Origin: UBA3774 sp045600025
GTDB taxonomy: Bacteria; Bacillota; Clostridia; Lachnospirales; Lachnospiraceae
DNA length: 28,445 nt
Direction: 5' to 3'
NCBI GenBank assembly: GCA_045600025.1
Contig: JAZRXC010000040.1
Coordinates: forward strand, 1 to 28,445
Positions 8,156 to 14,854 of the stretch are shown in pieces; the first letter of the stretch is position 1, and each line of letters starts with the position of its first letter. The notes under the pieces are model-generated. The model was given only the letters and a program-made list of their open reading frames with translations, was not told where the DNA came from and made no database searches. Both the position numbers and the translations under genes were made by a program.

Positions 8156-8353
8156 TCAGGAAGCGTGGTACAATTGCCACCTTACTTGATCATTTTCTTT
8201 TTTCATCTCTTTAATAGCATGTAGTGCATGTGCTGCCTCACATGAATCCGGCCATCTATCCAATACCATAAGAAATCCGTATAATGAAATAGTTATATCA
8301 GGATTTTCTTTCCGTTGCTTTACTGCTGCTTGTAGCGTTTCCCATGCATCCAT
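8156..8353 (-). CDS. Hypothetical 65-residue protein
   Basis: I do not recognise a family. The protein starts MDAWETLQAAV and is soluble, mostly helical and rich in charged residues, with DRWPDSCEAAHALH in the middle. It has no membrane segment. The start is supported by AAAGGAG eight bases upstream; the longer frame to 8410 has no such site. A hairpin terminator follows the stop. It lies 73 bases after a small membrane-protein gene on the same strand, so they may share a transcript. Its place in an accessory patch near a toxin-antitoxin-like pair makes a small regulatory or defence role possible, but nothing in the sequence shows one. Confidence 0.6.
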   Translation of the reverse strand: MDAWETLQAAVKQRKENPDITISLYGFLMVLDRWPDSCEAAHALHAIKEMKKENDQVRWQLYHAS

Positions 8354-8426
8354 ATGGAACTCCTTTCTTTTATGAGTTTCCCGGGAAAGTGCAATAGCAA
8401 AACGGCACAAAATAGAGGCTTGTCTT

Positions 8427-8873
8427 TTAAAGCTTGGATTTTATTTCATTTAAATTAAAAAGGATATTAGAAATTGCAAAATTTAACACTCCTTCCATTG
8501 TACCTACAATAAAGCACACTAAATAAGTTTCCAGTACAAATCCTAATATTATTCCACCAATAATTGATAAGAATCCCAAAACTTCAAAGAACGTTGAAAG
8601 ACCACTATTTTGAACTTTCTTGGGTTTATGTTCCGACACATCCAAAATTTGAGCATATTCTTCATCAGTCACTTCTACAGGTTTCTTTCTGTAATGTAAT
8701 TGTGCTTGACCCTTGTATTCAACTTCTGGATACTCTGACGTCCACTGGTTATCCGGTGCGTATTCCTTTTCAAATAATCCGAGTTCAATTAAGCGTTTTT
8801 CTTTTTCTTTATTGCTCTCTTCCGCATTTTTTATTCTTGATTTAGCAAGGTACTCTTCAACTAATGGGTGCAT
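8427..8873 (-). CDS. Hypothetical 148-residue membrane protein
   Basis: No family is recognised. The N-terminal ~90 residues are hydrophilic and charged, including a lysine/glutamate-rich helix at ~15-30. Two adjacent hydrophobic segments at ~94-115 and ~118-140 form a membrane hairpin, followed by a short charged tail. The ribosome binding site AAGGAGGT is near perfect, which strongly supports expression. It lies between a degraded phage-like gene upstream and the 65-residue gene downstream. Small proteins with a cytoplasmic head and a membrane hairpin occur as effectors in some defence modules, but that is speculation here. Confidence 0.65.
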   Translation of the reverse strand: MHPLVEEYLAKSRIKNAEESNKEKEKRLIELGLFEKEYAPDNQWTSEYPEVEYKGQAQLHYRKKPVEVTDEEYAQILDVSEHKPKKVQNSGLSTFFEVLGFLSIIGGIILGFVLETYLVCFIVGTMEGVLNFAISNILFNLNEIKSKL

Positions 8874-8918
8874 TTTGTTACCTCCTTTTTTTGCATTCTA
8901 TCACCCCTCTCAGAAAAA

Positions 8919-9104
8919 TCAAGTGCAATATGTAACGTCCGGTATAACATCGTCTATAAATACTTCTCTTTTAGGAGTAGCCTGTCCTTCCGCCTGCCTG
9001 CAGCATTCCCACATGTCCAGAATAAGTCCAAACGGCATAAACCACACCTCTTCCTGTGAAAGATGAAGTGTGGCAAGTCCGAAATATAAAAGCCGGGTGA
9101 ATGT
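8919..9104 (-). pseudogene. 3' relic of a short phage structural-module protein
   Basis: One minus-strand frame, open from just past the HEPN stop to a TGA at 8919, reads LLYFGLATLHLSQEEVWF, then MPFGLILDMWECCRQ, then TPKREVFIDDVIP. From memory this resembles short proteins encoded after the major tail protein in Clostridia prophages (tail assembly chaperone-like). No proper start is present: the frame enters from the HEPN gene in another frame, so the 5' part seems lost. An internal ATG at 9038 with AAGAGG upstream could still give a 39-residue peptide. The family match rests on recollection of motif style and needs a search. Confidence 0.4.
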
Positions 9105-9105
9105 T

Positions 9106-9429
9106 TTACATCTTTTCTAATAAATCGGGGATATCAATTATCAATGTATCATATACGATATGCATATCTGCATTTCCGTATTCATGCACGATTCTGTTTC
9201 TTAAGCCCAGTATATCCGCCCATGGTATCTCGCCATGTTGAGTCTTAAATGTCTCCGATATTCTTTTGGAATTTTCTGATATCTGGACGAGACGGAACAT
9301 CATCGAATCCTGCAATATTTCATTTTCGATAAATGCTTCATAACTAACACATTCAGTATGAAGTCGGATAAAAGCAAGATCAGTTTTTATCTTTGCAATA
9401 TAGTAAGAATCATTTTTAACATTATCCAT
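9106..9429 (-). CDS. HEPN-domain RNase toxin, HepT-like
   Basis: The 107-residue all-helical protein carries the HEPN ribonuclease motif RX4HXY as RNRIVHEY: R77, H82 and Y84. In the studied HepT/MntA systems the arginine and histidine form the RNA-cleaving site, and the tyrosine is the residue that MntA AMPylates to silence the toxin. Family length (~110-140 residues) fits. The start at 9429 has CGGAGT upstream and overlaps the end of the nucleotidyltransferase gene by eight bases, so translation is coupled. The order here is antitoxin first, whereas hepT usually precedes mntA. The motif is intact, so the toxin may be active. Confidence 0.85.
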   Translation of the reverse strand: MDNVKNDSYYIAKIKTDLAFIRLHTECVSYEAFIENEILQDSMMFRLVQISENSKRISETFKTQHGEIPWADILGLRNRIVHEYGNADMHIVYDTLIIDIPDLLEKM

Positions 9430-9898
9430 AAATCTTTACTCCGTTTTTTAATATCTCCGATGTGAGATTCGAATTATTGTTGAGTTGCTGAAATTCTAAG
9501 ACGTCAACATTTTTGTGTAACTGCGTGCGCAGTTGTTCAACCATACCATAGAATTTTAAGCCCTTAAGCTCCGTAGATACGAGAAGATCAACATCACTGG
9601 AGGGACCGGCAATACCTTTTGCATATGAGCCAAACAAATAGCAGTATTCCACAGGATATTCTTTAAATACGCTCCTGCAAGCATCCTTAATTTCATCTAC
9701 AGAAATCACTCCATGCGTTTCGTCTACAAGTGCCAGTTTAGACAATTCGAAAATCATGTACCGATACTTAATAGTTTCACGAAGCTCGATGGCATTTTCA
9801 TATGATTTATAACTTCTCAATGAAACATTGAGATGCTGCGCGGCTTCCTGTTGTGTAAGTTTTGCTTTTTTTCTTAATTCTTTTAATGTTTCTTCCAT
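9422..9898 (-). CDS. XRE-type HTH fused to minimal nucleotidyltransferase (MntA-like antitoxin)
   Basis: The 158-residue protein has two parts. Residues 1-~60 form an XRE/Cro-type helix-turn-helix (LTQQEAAQHLNVSLRSYKSYE). Residues ~80-158 form a minimal nucleotidyltransferase with GSX10DXD: G90-S91, then D102-V-D104 and a third acidic residue in VDVLEF. MntA-type enzymes transfer AMP to the HEPN toxin tyrosine. The fused DNA-binding domain suggests the antitoxin also represses its own operon. The ATG at 9898 is preferred over a GTG at 9955 because a strong promoter and an operator palindrome lie between them and the HTH begins at once. The predicted transcript starts at the ATG, so the mRNA may be leaderless. 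There is no Shine-Dalgarno sequence at normal spacing. Confidence 0.85.
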   Translation of the reverse strand: MEETLKELRKKAKLTQQEAAQHLNVSLRSYKSYENAIELRETIKYRYMIFELSKLALVDETHGVISVDEIKDACRSVFKEYPVEYCYLFGSYAKGIAGPSSDVDLLVSTELKGLKFYGMVEQLRTQLHKNVDVLEFQQLNNNSNLTSEILKNGVKIYG

Positions 9899-9904
9899 GC
9901 CTTG

Positions 9905-9977
9905 ATAATAGCATTTCTTGCACTTTGCGTCAATATAAAAGTGCAATATTTGCACCTTTTGCTATCAAATAGTGCAA
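9905..9977 (-). promoter_or_regulatory. Promoter and four-half-site operator of the XRE-MNT/HEPN operon
   Basis: On the minus strand TTGACG (9928-9933), a 17-base spacer and TGCTATTAT (extended -10 at 9905-9913) form a strong promoter that ends six bases before the ATG. The hexamer GTGCAA/TTGCAC occurs four times: 9918-9923, 9941-9946, 9950-9955 and 9972-9977. The inner two form a 6-3-6 palindrome, and the outer two flank it at gaps of 17 and 16 bases. One half-site lies between -35 and -10. The fused HTH domain is the obvious candidate ligand. Confidence 0.7.
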
Positions 9978-9999
9978 ATATGTTATTGCTGATAATTGG

Positions 10000-10102
10000 A
10001 TGTTAGCACATGTGAAAAATAAAATCTACAAATGTGACAAATCGTTACAAAATTGGGTGCGGGGCAAACGAAACGTGTAAAAATGTGACGCTGTGATTAC
10101 AT
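10000..10102. repeat. 103-bp element with inverted ends, copy 2
   Basis: This is the second copy of the element at 7960-8063, in direct orientation ~2.04 kb away, with the same inverted ends ATGTTAGCACA and TGTGATTACAT and the same internal palindrome at 10033-10049. It ends ~100 bases upstream of the XRE-MNT start, almost the same distance as copy 1 from the Rpn-like start. Weak similarity continues a few bases beyond the left end. Confidence 0.85.
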
Positions 10103-10153
10103 AAAAGTTAGGGTGTTTTCATTGTTTACGGGAAATCCCTCCTTCTCATTTTG

Positions 10154-10344
10154 GCAAGGTAAATCCATTTGCCTCTTTTCTTCGATTTGGATTTACTTTT
10201 TAAGGCGGTTTGGCTGCTCTTCCGGAGCAAAGGTAAATCCATTTGCCCTGATTCCGCGATTTGGATTTACTTTTTGAGCCGGTTCAAGTGCTCTTCCGGA
10301 GCAAATGTAAATCCATTTGCCCTGATTCTTCGATTTGGATTTAC
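10154..10344. repeat. Tandem 74-bp hairpin repeat, three units
   Basis: Three units start at 10159, 10233 and 10307, a period of exactly 74 bases. Each begins GTAAATCCA and, after ~20 bases, closes with TGGATTTAC, a 9-bp stem. An alternative overlapping stem, GCAAATG-TAAATC-CATTTGC, is perfect in unit 3 and has one mismatch in unit 2. The linkers share GCTCTTCCGGAGC, itself a small hairpin. The period is not a multiple of three, which argues against coding. The array lies beyond the terminator of the next gene, in a spacer without a gene. Confidence 0.85.
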
Positions 10345-10375
10345 TTCGCTCTTCTGTCGCTGAAATGCAAAATCC

Positions 10376-10408
10376 AATAAAAAAGTCAGGTGGTTTTGTC
10401 ACCTGACT
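10376..10408 (-). terminator. Terminator of the small membrane-protein gene
   Basis: AGTCAGGTG pairs perfectly with CACCTGACT around a 7-base loop. On the minus strand it is followed by a T run. It lies ~28 bases past the stop at 10436. Confidence 0.88.
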
Positions 10409-10435
10409 CATTATCTGCACTTTTAGTTGTAACAT

Positions 10436-10669
10436 TCACTGTTCGTTTCTATGTTCTAACTTTATTCTAATTATGTTAAATATTCCGATTGCAACCACAA
10501 CCAGTGCGGCAATTATAATAACTCGCCATATATCGTCTGTTGTTGCCAAGCGATCAATATTTTCTGATTGCATTGCTTCTTCAGTCTCTGTTGCAAATGA
10601 GGGAACTGAATATGCCAGCAATATTAATGCAGTAAGCGCTACGGATAATTTACGGAACAATTCTTTCAT
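10436..10669 (-). CDS. Small exported or membrane protein, unknown
   Basis: The 77-residue protein begins MKELFRKLSVALTALILL and has a signal peptide with a likely cleavage after SFA. Then come ~20 acidic residues and a second hydrophobic segment (VIIIAALVVVAIGIF), followed by a short basic tail. The mature form would be a single-pass protein with a small acidic outer part. No family is recognised. The start has CGGAGT upstream, an extended -10 promoter lies ~35 bases before the start, and a good terminator follows, so it is a complete single-gene unit. Confidence 0.7.
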   Translation of the reverse strand: MKELFRKLSVALTALILLAYSVPSFATETEEAMQSENIDRLATTDDIWRVIIIAALVVVAIGIFNIIRIKLEHRNEQ

Positions 10670-10703
10670 ACATACTCCGAAGTTTATATAGAAACCGTAT
10701 CGT

Positions 10704-10712
10704 ATTATAGCA
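10704..10712 (-). promoter_or_regulatory. Extended -10 promoter for the small membrane-protein gene
   Basis: TGCTATAAT on the minus strand is a perfect extended -10. No clear -35 is seen. The predicted start leaves a ~28-base leader. Confidence 0.6.
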
Positions 10713-10784
10713 TTTTTTGATAATCTGTGGCGGTTCAGATTTATACATTGCGTCTTGTTTTTTACGACGTTGCGTATATGGCAT

Positions 10785-10816
10785 CAAAATAGAGCAGACT
10801 CACTAAATCTGCTCTA
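10785..10816 (-). terminator. Terminator after the Lrp/AsnC regulator
   Basis: TAGAGCAGA and TCTGCTCTA form a perfect 9-bp stem with a 9-base loop. On the minus strand TTTTG follows, a short T run, so the site is plausible but weaker than others here. Confidence 0.7.
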
Positions 10817-10835
10817 ATTTATATAAATTGAAGTA

Positions 10836-11294
10836 TTATTCTTCGCCGGGTATGGGAGTTTCTTCGACTGTAATGCCGCGGTACGGGATAACCTCTGAGA
10901 AAACAATTGATGTCTCCGTCTTGCCGAACTTCTGAACATCAACGATAAAATCTTCAAGGTCGGAAGTTGAGGCAAACATCGCCTTAACTATCATCGTATT
11001 CTCACCCGTTACCATGCTGCATTCAAGCACATTCGGAAAAGCAATGATGTATTTCTTAAATGTTGCTTTTTTCTGCGGTGACATCGCAATATTGATATAT
11101 GCGGTAATGTGATAGCCCAGCTTCTCCGGAGATATCTCTGCATGATATCCGCTTATGATACCGAGTTTCTCAAGCCTGGCTATACGTGATGCTACAGCCG
11201 GTGATGAAAGATAAACTTTTTCGGACAATTCCTTAAGTGAATACCGTGCATTTTCCTGTAACAGAAGTAACAGTTTTTTATCTATAGCATCCAT
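10836..11294 (-). CDS. Lrp/AsnC family transcriptional regulator
   Basis: The 152-residue protein has the standard two-part layout. Residues 1-~60 are a winged HTH (MDAIDKKLLLLLQENARYS, then LKELSEKVYLSSPAVASRI). Residues ~65-145 are a RAM ligand-binding domain with NVLECSMVTGENTMIVKA. Such proteins sense amino acids or related ligands and assemble as dimers to octamers. The start has GGAGG upstream. It follows the YggS-type gene by ~90 bases on the same strand with no clear terminator between, so read-through is possible. The ligand cannot be told from the sequence; nearby amino acid transporters make an amino acid effector likely. Confidence 0.9.
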   Translation of the reverse strand: MDAIDKKLLLLLQENARYSLKELSEKVYLSSPAVASRIARLEKLGIISGYHAEISPEKLGYHITAYINIAMSPQKKATFKKYIIAFPNVLECSMVTGENTMIVKAMFASTSDLEDFIVDVQKFGKTETSIVFSEVIPYRGITVEETPIPGEE

Positions 11295-11386
11295 GTCCTT
11301 GCCTCCGTAAAAATCGTGTACGGCTATACTATCACTTTAGAATATTAAATGCAAGCAAAAAATTCAAAACCGAATGGTTAATAATA

Positions 11387-12088
11387 TTAAGTTGTCAGAT
11401 TGTAGTCACGCGCTCCGAATATCGCTGTTCCGACGCGCACATATGTCGCGCCCTCTTCGACTGCCGTCTCAAAATCACCCGTCATACCCATGGATAGTTC
11501 GCTCATCGGAGCATTCGGGATATTCATCTCGCAAATGGTTTCGCGCATCTTGGCAAGCTGCCTGAAATAAGGTCTTGAATCTTCCGGATTATCTGTCGGC
11601 GGAACTATCGCCATAAGCCCGCATACGATAATATTCGGAAGCGCCGCTGCTCCGCGCACAAGCTCCAGCGTCTCAACTAAGGACGCGCCGTGCTTAGTTG
11701 CTTCATCGGCAATATTAACCTCAATAAGAACCTTGGACATAACGCCCTGCTTCACGGATTCTTTGCTGATACTTTCCGCGATATGCATTGAAGAAACAGA
11801 ATGAATAAGCGCCGCGCGGCCAACGAACATCTTAACCTTGTTGGTCTGGATATTTCCGATCATATGCCAGCGCAGGTCACCGCCTATGCCATCATGCTTA
11901 CGCATAAGCTCCTGAGGTTTATTTTCCCCGAAATCTCTTACTCCGATGCCGGCAAGTTCCGCAACCATCTCGTCAGGCTTAGTCTTGCTGACCGCAATAA
12001 TCGTAACCTCTGCCGGATCGCGGCCCACGCGTGCGCACGCCGCCTCAACACGTTTTTTAATCTGAAGATAATTATCCGAAACACTCAT
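11387..12088 (-). CDS. YggS/PLPBP family pyridoxal-phosphate homeostasis protein
   Basis: The 233-residue protein is a single-domain TIM-barrel PLP-binding protein. K35 in IIAVSKTKP is the PLP lysine, and ELSMGMTGDFETAVEEG with VRVGTAIFG near the C terminus is the phosphate-binding signature. Family members buffer PLP and affect amino acid and 2-oxoacid pools, with no known enzymatic reaction. The start was set at 12088, not 12148, because the shorter form matches family length and the ATG lies one base past the citXG stop (TGATATG), which suggests translational coupling. A weak AGAG site is upstream. In many Firmicutes this gene lies in the ylm/division cluster; here it does not. Confidence 0.92.
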   Translation of the reverse strand: MSVSDNYLQIKKRVEAACARVGRDPAEVTIIAVSKTKPDEMVAELAGIGVRDFGENKPQELMRKHDGIGGDLRWHMIGNIQTNKVKMFVGRAALIHSVSSMHIAESISKESVKQGVMSKVLIEVNIADEATKHGASLVETLELVRGAAALPNIIVCGLMAIVPPTDNPEDSRPYFRQLAKMRETICEMNIPNAPMSELSMGMTGDFETAVEEGATYVRVGTAIFGARDYNLTT

Positions 12089-12089
12089 A

Positions 12090-13469
12090 TCACACGCTCT
12101 GTAACATCTTAATAAAATATGTAATCGCAAGAAGATCCGCGCAACCACCCGGACTTAAGTTCTTGCGCATAAACATCTCATCGAGCTTTTTCGCGCCCGC
12201 AAGAAGCGTCGTAGCATCAGAATCCGTCCTTGTAGCAAGCTGCCACGCCCCTGCAAGATGTCCGGCCATAATAGCCATCTCCTGCGCAAGATCACGCCCT
12301 CCGCGCGCAATCATATTTGAATCCTGCACACCGGAGATAAGACGCAGCAGGGCAAATACACCTGCATCATTCCATGAGAGCCCAGCCGCCGTAGCTTCAT
12401 CAAAAGCCGGAAGCGATATCTGTCTAACGCTCGGAAATCCCGCCGCCGCTTCACCTCTTATGCCCTGCAGGCCGTATGAGGCATATTGCTCCTGCCCCTT
12501 GGTGGATGCTGCACCGTTAAAATCAGCAAGCGCCGGGCAGGCAATCTCTCCCGCTGTAAGAAGTGTTACGTCTGTATCAGCCACGCCTACACGCCCCGCA
12601 GCAGCAAGAATAATACCAAGCGAGAATATAATACCCTTATGGGTATTTACCCCGCCGGTTGCCTCGTACATGGTCTTCTCAGCTTCAATGCCGAGCGGAC
12701 GAATGTGCGAAAGGACTTCGCAAGTCGGAATCTCGCGCGTCTCCTCTCCGGCCTTAAAGCAATCGGCAAAATATGTGCGAAGCGCCGCTGCACTCTTTTC
12801 AAACAGGCGCATGGTCATATCAGGATGTGAGCCGTCATTATCAAGATCCACAAGGCCGGGCTTCGGGGTTGTGTAAACTTCAGAAAGAAGTGCCGACACG
12901 GCAAGACCGCCGGAAAGTCCGGCAAAAAGCCCTCTCTCCTTAACATACCCATATATCATGTCATAGGTCACAGACAGAAGTTTATCAAGGCCATGCGCTC
13001 TGGTGCTGGCACAGGCTTTCGCCTCACCGCCGCAGATAAGACATGTGCGCTCATTTGCCCCGGCATCAGTTCGGGAAATCTTATAAAGAGCGCCGTCACG
13101 TTCCTCGAGCACGTCAATATCAAAAAGTCTTCCGAGCGGATGCGCTTCCTCGATCTCAAGCATGCGTCGTTTTATATCAAAGATGTCTCCACCGGGCACG
13201 GCAAAATATGCTTCATTGCCATAGTAATGATGTGAAATCCTGGTAAATACAACTCCTGAAAGCGCTTTCTCTATCTCTTCGTATGCAGCATAAAATGCAG
13301 CGTCAGTAAGCGCATTTACCTTAACGGGACCCGCTATATTCAGCGTCATGCAGACAAGCACGCCGCCGTATTTTGAAATAATCTCCCGCTGACGTGCTGC
13401 GCGCTTTTCTCTTCCTGCGAGCATCTCGGCGAGTTCAACTGTATGACCTACTGTAAGTAATCTTTCCAT
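12090..13469 (-). CDS. citXG: Fused CitX-CitG: citrate lyase prosthetic group transferase and triphosphoribosyl-dephospho-CoA synthase
   Basis: The 459-residue protein combines two steps in making holo-citrate lyase. Residues 1-~175 are CitX-like (HTVELAEMLAGREKRAARQ, then GRLFDIDVL), which attaches the 2'-(5''-triphosphoribosyl)-3'-dephospho-CoA group to the acyl carrier subunit. Residues ~185-459 are CitG-like, with TPKPGLVDLDNDGSHPDM, which makes that precursor from ATP and dephospho-CoA. CXXC (CLICGG) sits in the linker. Fused CitXG is known in other bacteria. No citC/D/E/F genes are in the window, so the lyase must lie elsewhere. Isocitrate dehydrogenase lies just upstream. No Shine-Dalgarno precedes the ATG; a TATAAT box ends eight bases before it, so the mRNA is likely leaderless. 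Confidence 0.9.
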   Translation of the reverse strand: MERLLTVGHTVELAEMLAGREKRAARQREIISKYGGVLVCMTLNIAGPVKVNALTDAAFYAAYEEIEKALSGVVFTRISHHYYGNEAYFAVPGGDIFDIKRRMLEIEEAHPLGRLFDIDVLEERDGALYKISRTDAGANERTCLICGGEAKACASTRAHGLDKLLSVTYDMIYGYVKERGLFAGLSGGLAVSALLSEVYTTPKPGLVDLDNDGSHPDMTMRLFEKSAAALRTYFADCFKAGEETREIPTCEVLSHIRPLGIEAEKTMYEATGGVNTHKGIIFSLGIILAAAGRVGVADTDVTLLTAGEIACPALADFNGAASTKGQEQYASYGLQGIRGEAAAGFPSVRQISLPAFDEATAAGLSWNDAGVFALLRLISGVQDSNMIARGGRDLAQEMAIMAGHLAGAWQLATRTDSDATTLLAGAKKLDEMFMRKNLSPGGCADLLAITYFIKMLQSV

Positions 13470-13477
13470 GATAAGTT

Positions 13478-13483
13478 ATTATA
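13478..13483 (-). promoter_or_regulatory. -10 box immediately before citXG
   Basis: TATAAT on the minus strand ends eight bases before the citXG ATG. A poor -35 (TTGTTT at 18-base spacing) lies inside the flank of the icd terminator. The predicted start site is within two bases of the ATG. There is an in-frame stop just upstream, so no longer start is possible. Confidence 0.5.
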
Positions 13484-13502
13484 ACATAAGATTTGGCGAA
13501 GA

Positions 13503-13531
13503 AACAAACTCCCGACCGCTTGGCCGGGAGT
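13503..13531 (-). terminator. Terminator of isocitrate dehydrogenase
   Basis: ACTCCCGACC and GGCCGGGAGT form a 10-bp stem with one mismatch and a 4-base loop, with a T-rich stretch following on the minus strand. It separates icd from citXG. Confidence 0.85.
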
Positions 13532-13551
13532 CTCTTCATTGAAAATAAGAT

Positions 13552-14769
13552 TTATGCAAGGTACTCGGTGAGCTTTGCACGAATAGCCTGGATGAACTCA
13601 AGTGAGTTAACCTTCTTAACAAGAGCCTTGTCCATAATGGTAATAGCAGCAAGGTCGCCTGTCATGGTGCCGCCCTCGATAGTATCAAGAGTAGCCTTCT
13701 CAAGCTGATCTGCGAAATTAACGAGCTCAGGAAGATTATCAAGCTCGCCGCGCTTACGAAGAGCACCGCTCCATGCGAAGATAGTAGCTACAGAGTTAGT
13801 AGAAGTCTCTTCGCCCTTCAGGTGCTTGTAGTAGTGACGCTGTACGGTACCGTGAGCAGCTTCATACTCGAAGTTTCCGTCGGGAGATACGAGAACTGAA
13901 GTCATCATAGCAAGTGAACCAAAAGCGGTAGCAAGCATATCGCTCATTACGTCGCCGTCATAGTTCTTGCAAGCCCAGATGAATCCGCCCTTTGAACGGA
14001 TAACACGAGCAACGATATCATCAATAAGAGTATAGAAGTAAGTGATGCCTGCAGCCTCGAACTTCTCCTTGTACTCATTGTCATATACTTCCTGGAAGAT
14101 ATCACGGAAACGTCCGTCATACTTCTTGGAGATGGTATCCTTAGAAGCGAACCATACTTCCTGCTTGGTAGCAAGTGCATAGTTGAAGCAGCTGCGAGCA
14201 AATGAAGTGATGGACTTGTCAAGGTTGTGCATACCCTGGATAACGCCCGGGCCCTTGAACTCCTGGATGGTGCTGCGAGTAACAGTACCGTCTTCTGCTG
14301 TGAATACGAGCTCGGCAATGCCGGGGCCGTCGATCTTCATCTCAGTGTTCTTATATACATCACCGTATGCATGACGAGCGATGGTGATGGGCTTCTCCCA
14401 TGTAGGAACATAAGGCTTTACGCAGTTAAGCATAATGGGTGCACGGAATACAGTACCATCCATGATAGCACGGATAGTGCCGTTAGGACTCTTGTACATA
14501 GCCTTAAGATTGTACTCTTTAACACGAGCATCGTTAGGAGTAATGGTAGCGCACTTTACGCCTACGCCATACTTCTTGCATGCCTCTGCAGCATCGATGG
14601 TAACCTGGTCATCTGTCTCATCACGATAAGGAAGGCCAAGGTCATAGTACTCGGTCTTAAGATCAATGAAGGGCAGAAGAAGTTCGTCCTTGATATACTG
14701 CCAGAGGATTCTGGTCATTTCGTCGCCGTCCATCTCAACGAGAGGTGTCGACATCTGAATCTTGTTCAT
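13552..14769 (-). CDS. icd: Isocitrate dehydrogenase, NADP-type (homodimeric subfamily II)
   Basis: The 405-residue enzyme oxidatively decarboxylates isocitrate to 2-oxoglutarate. It is of the eukaryote-like homodimeric type, not the E. coli type. YKSPNGTIR is the substrate loop, ARHAYGD carries the active-site arginine, GGFIWACKNYDGDV carries metal-binding aspartates, and EAAHGTVQRHY is the nucleotide region whose arginine-histidine pair favours NADP. The start is at 14769, where AAGGAGGAG sits at ideal distance; nine extra upstream residues in the open frame are not family-like. It has a consensus promoter and its own terminator. With citrate lyase maturation next door, it suggests a partial citrate branch that makes 2-oxoglutarate for glutamate. 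Confidence 0.97.
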   Translation of the reverse strand: MNKIQMSTPLVEMDGDEMTRILWQYIKDELLLPFIDLKTEYYDLGLPYRDETDDQVTIDAAEACKKYGVGVKCATITPNDARVKEYNLKAMYKSPNGTIRAIMDGTVFRAPIMLNCVKPYVPTWEKPITIARHAYGDVYKNTEMKIDGPGIAELVFTAEDGTVTRSTIQEFKGPGVIQGMHNLDKSITSFARSCFNYALATKQEVWFASKDTISKKYDGRFRDIFQEVYDNEYKEKFEAAGITYFYTLIDDIVARVIRSKGGFIWACKNYDGDVMSDMLATAFGSLAMMTSVLVSPDGNFEYEAAHGTVQRHYYKHLKGEETSTNSVATIFAWSGALRKRGELDNLPELVNFADQLEKATLDTIEGGTMTGDLAAITIMDKALVKKVNSLEFIQAIRAKLTEYLA

Positions 14770-14811
14770 TGGATTCTCCTCCTTAAATTGGCTCACGCCA
14801 TAATCATTGTA

Positions 14812-14840
14812 ATTATAAGCACTCTTTATAGATATGTCAA
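14812..14840 (-). promoter_or_regulatory. Consensus promoter of icd
   Basis: TTGACA (14835-14840), 17 bases, TATAAT (14812-14817): a perfect sigma-A-type promoter on the minus strand. The predicted start is near 14805, giving a ~36-base leader. Confidence 0.85.
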
Positions 14841-14854
14841 CGATTCAATTATGG

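Noticed and set aside
9899..9955. GTG start at 9955 for the XRE-MNT protein
   Set aside because: The extra 19 residues would be translated from the operator and promoter; the HTH fold begins at the ATG at 9898.
7960..10102. Integron attC sites around gene cassettes
   Set aside because: The repeats lack proper RYYYAAC and GTTRRRY cores and the attC stem layout, and no integrase is in the window.
10154..10344. CRISPR array
   Set aside because: Only three units, each largely conserved through its full 74 bases, with no variable spacers of uniform size and no cas genes nearby.
10169..10435. Open frames on both strands across the 74-bp repeats
   Set aside because: The period is not divisible by three, so the repeated DNA would encode different peptides in each unit; no ribosome binding sites are present.
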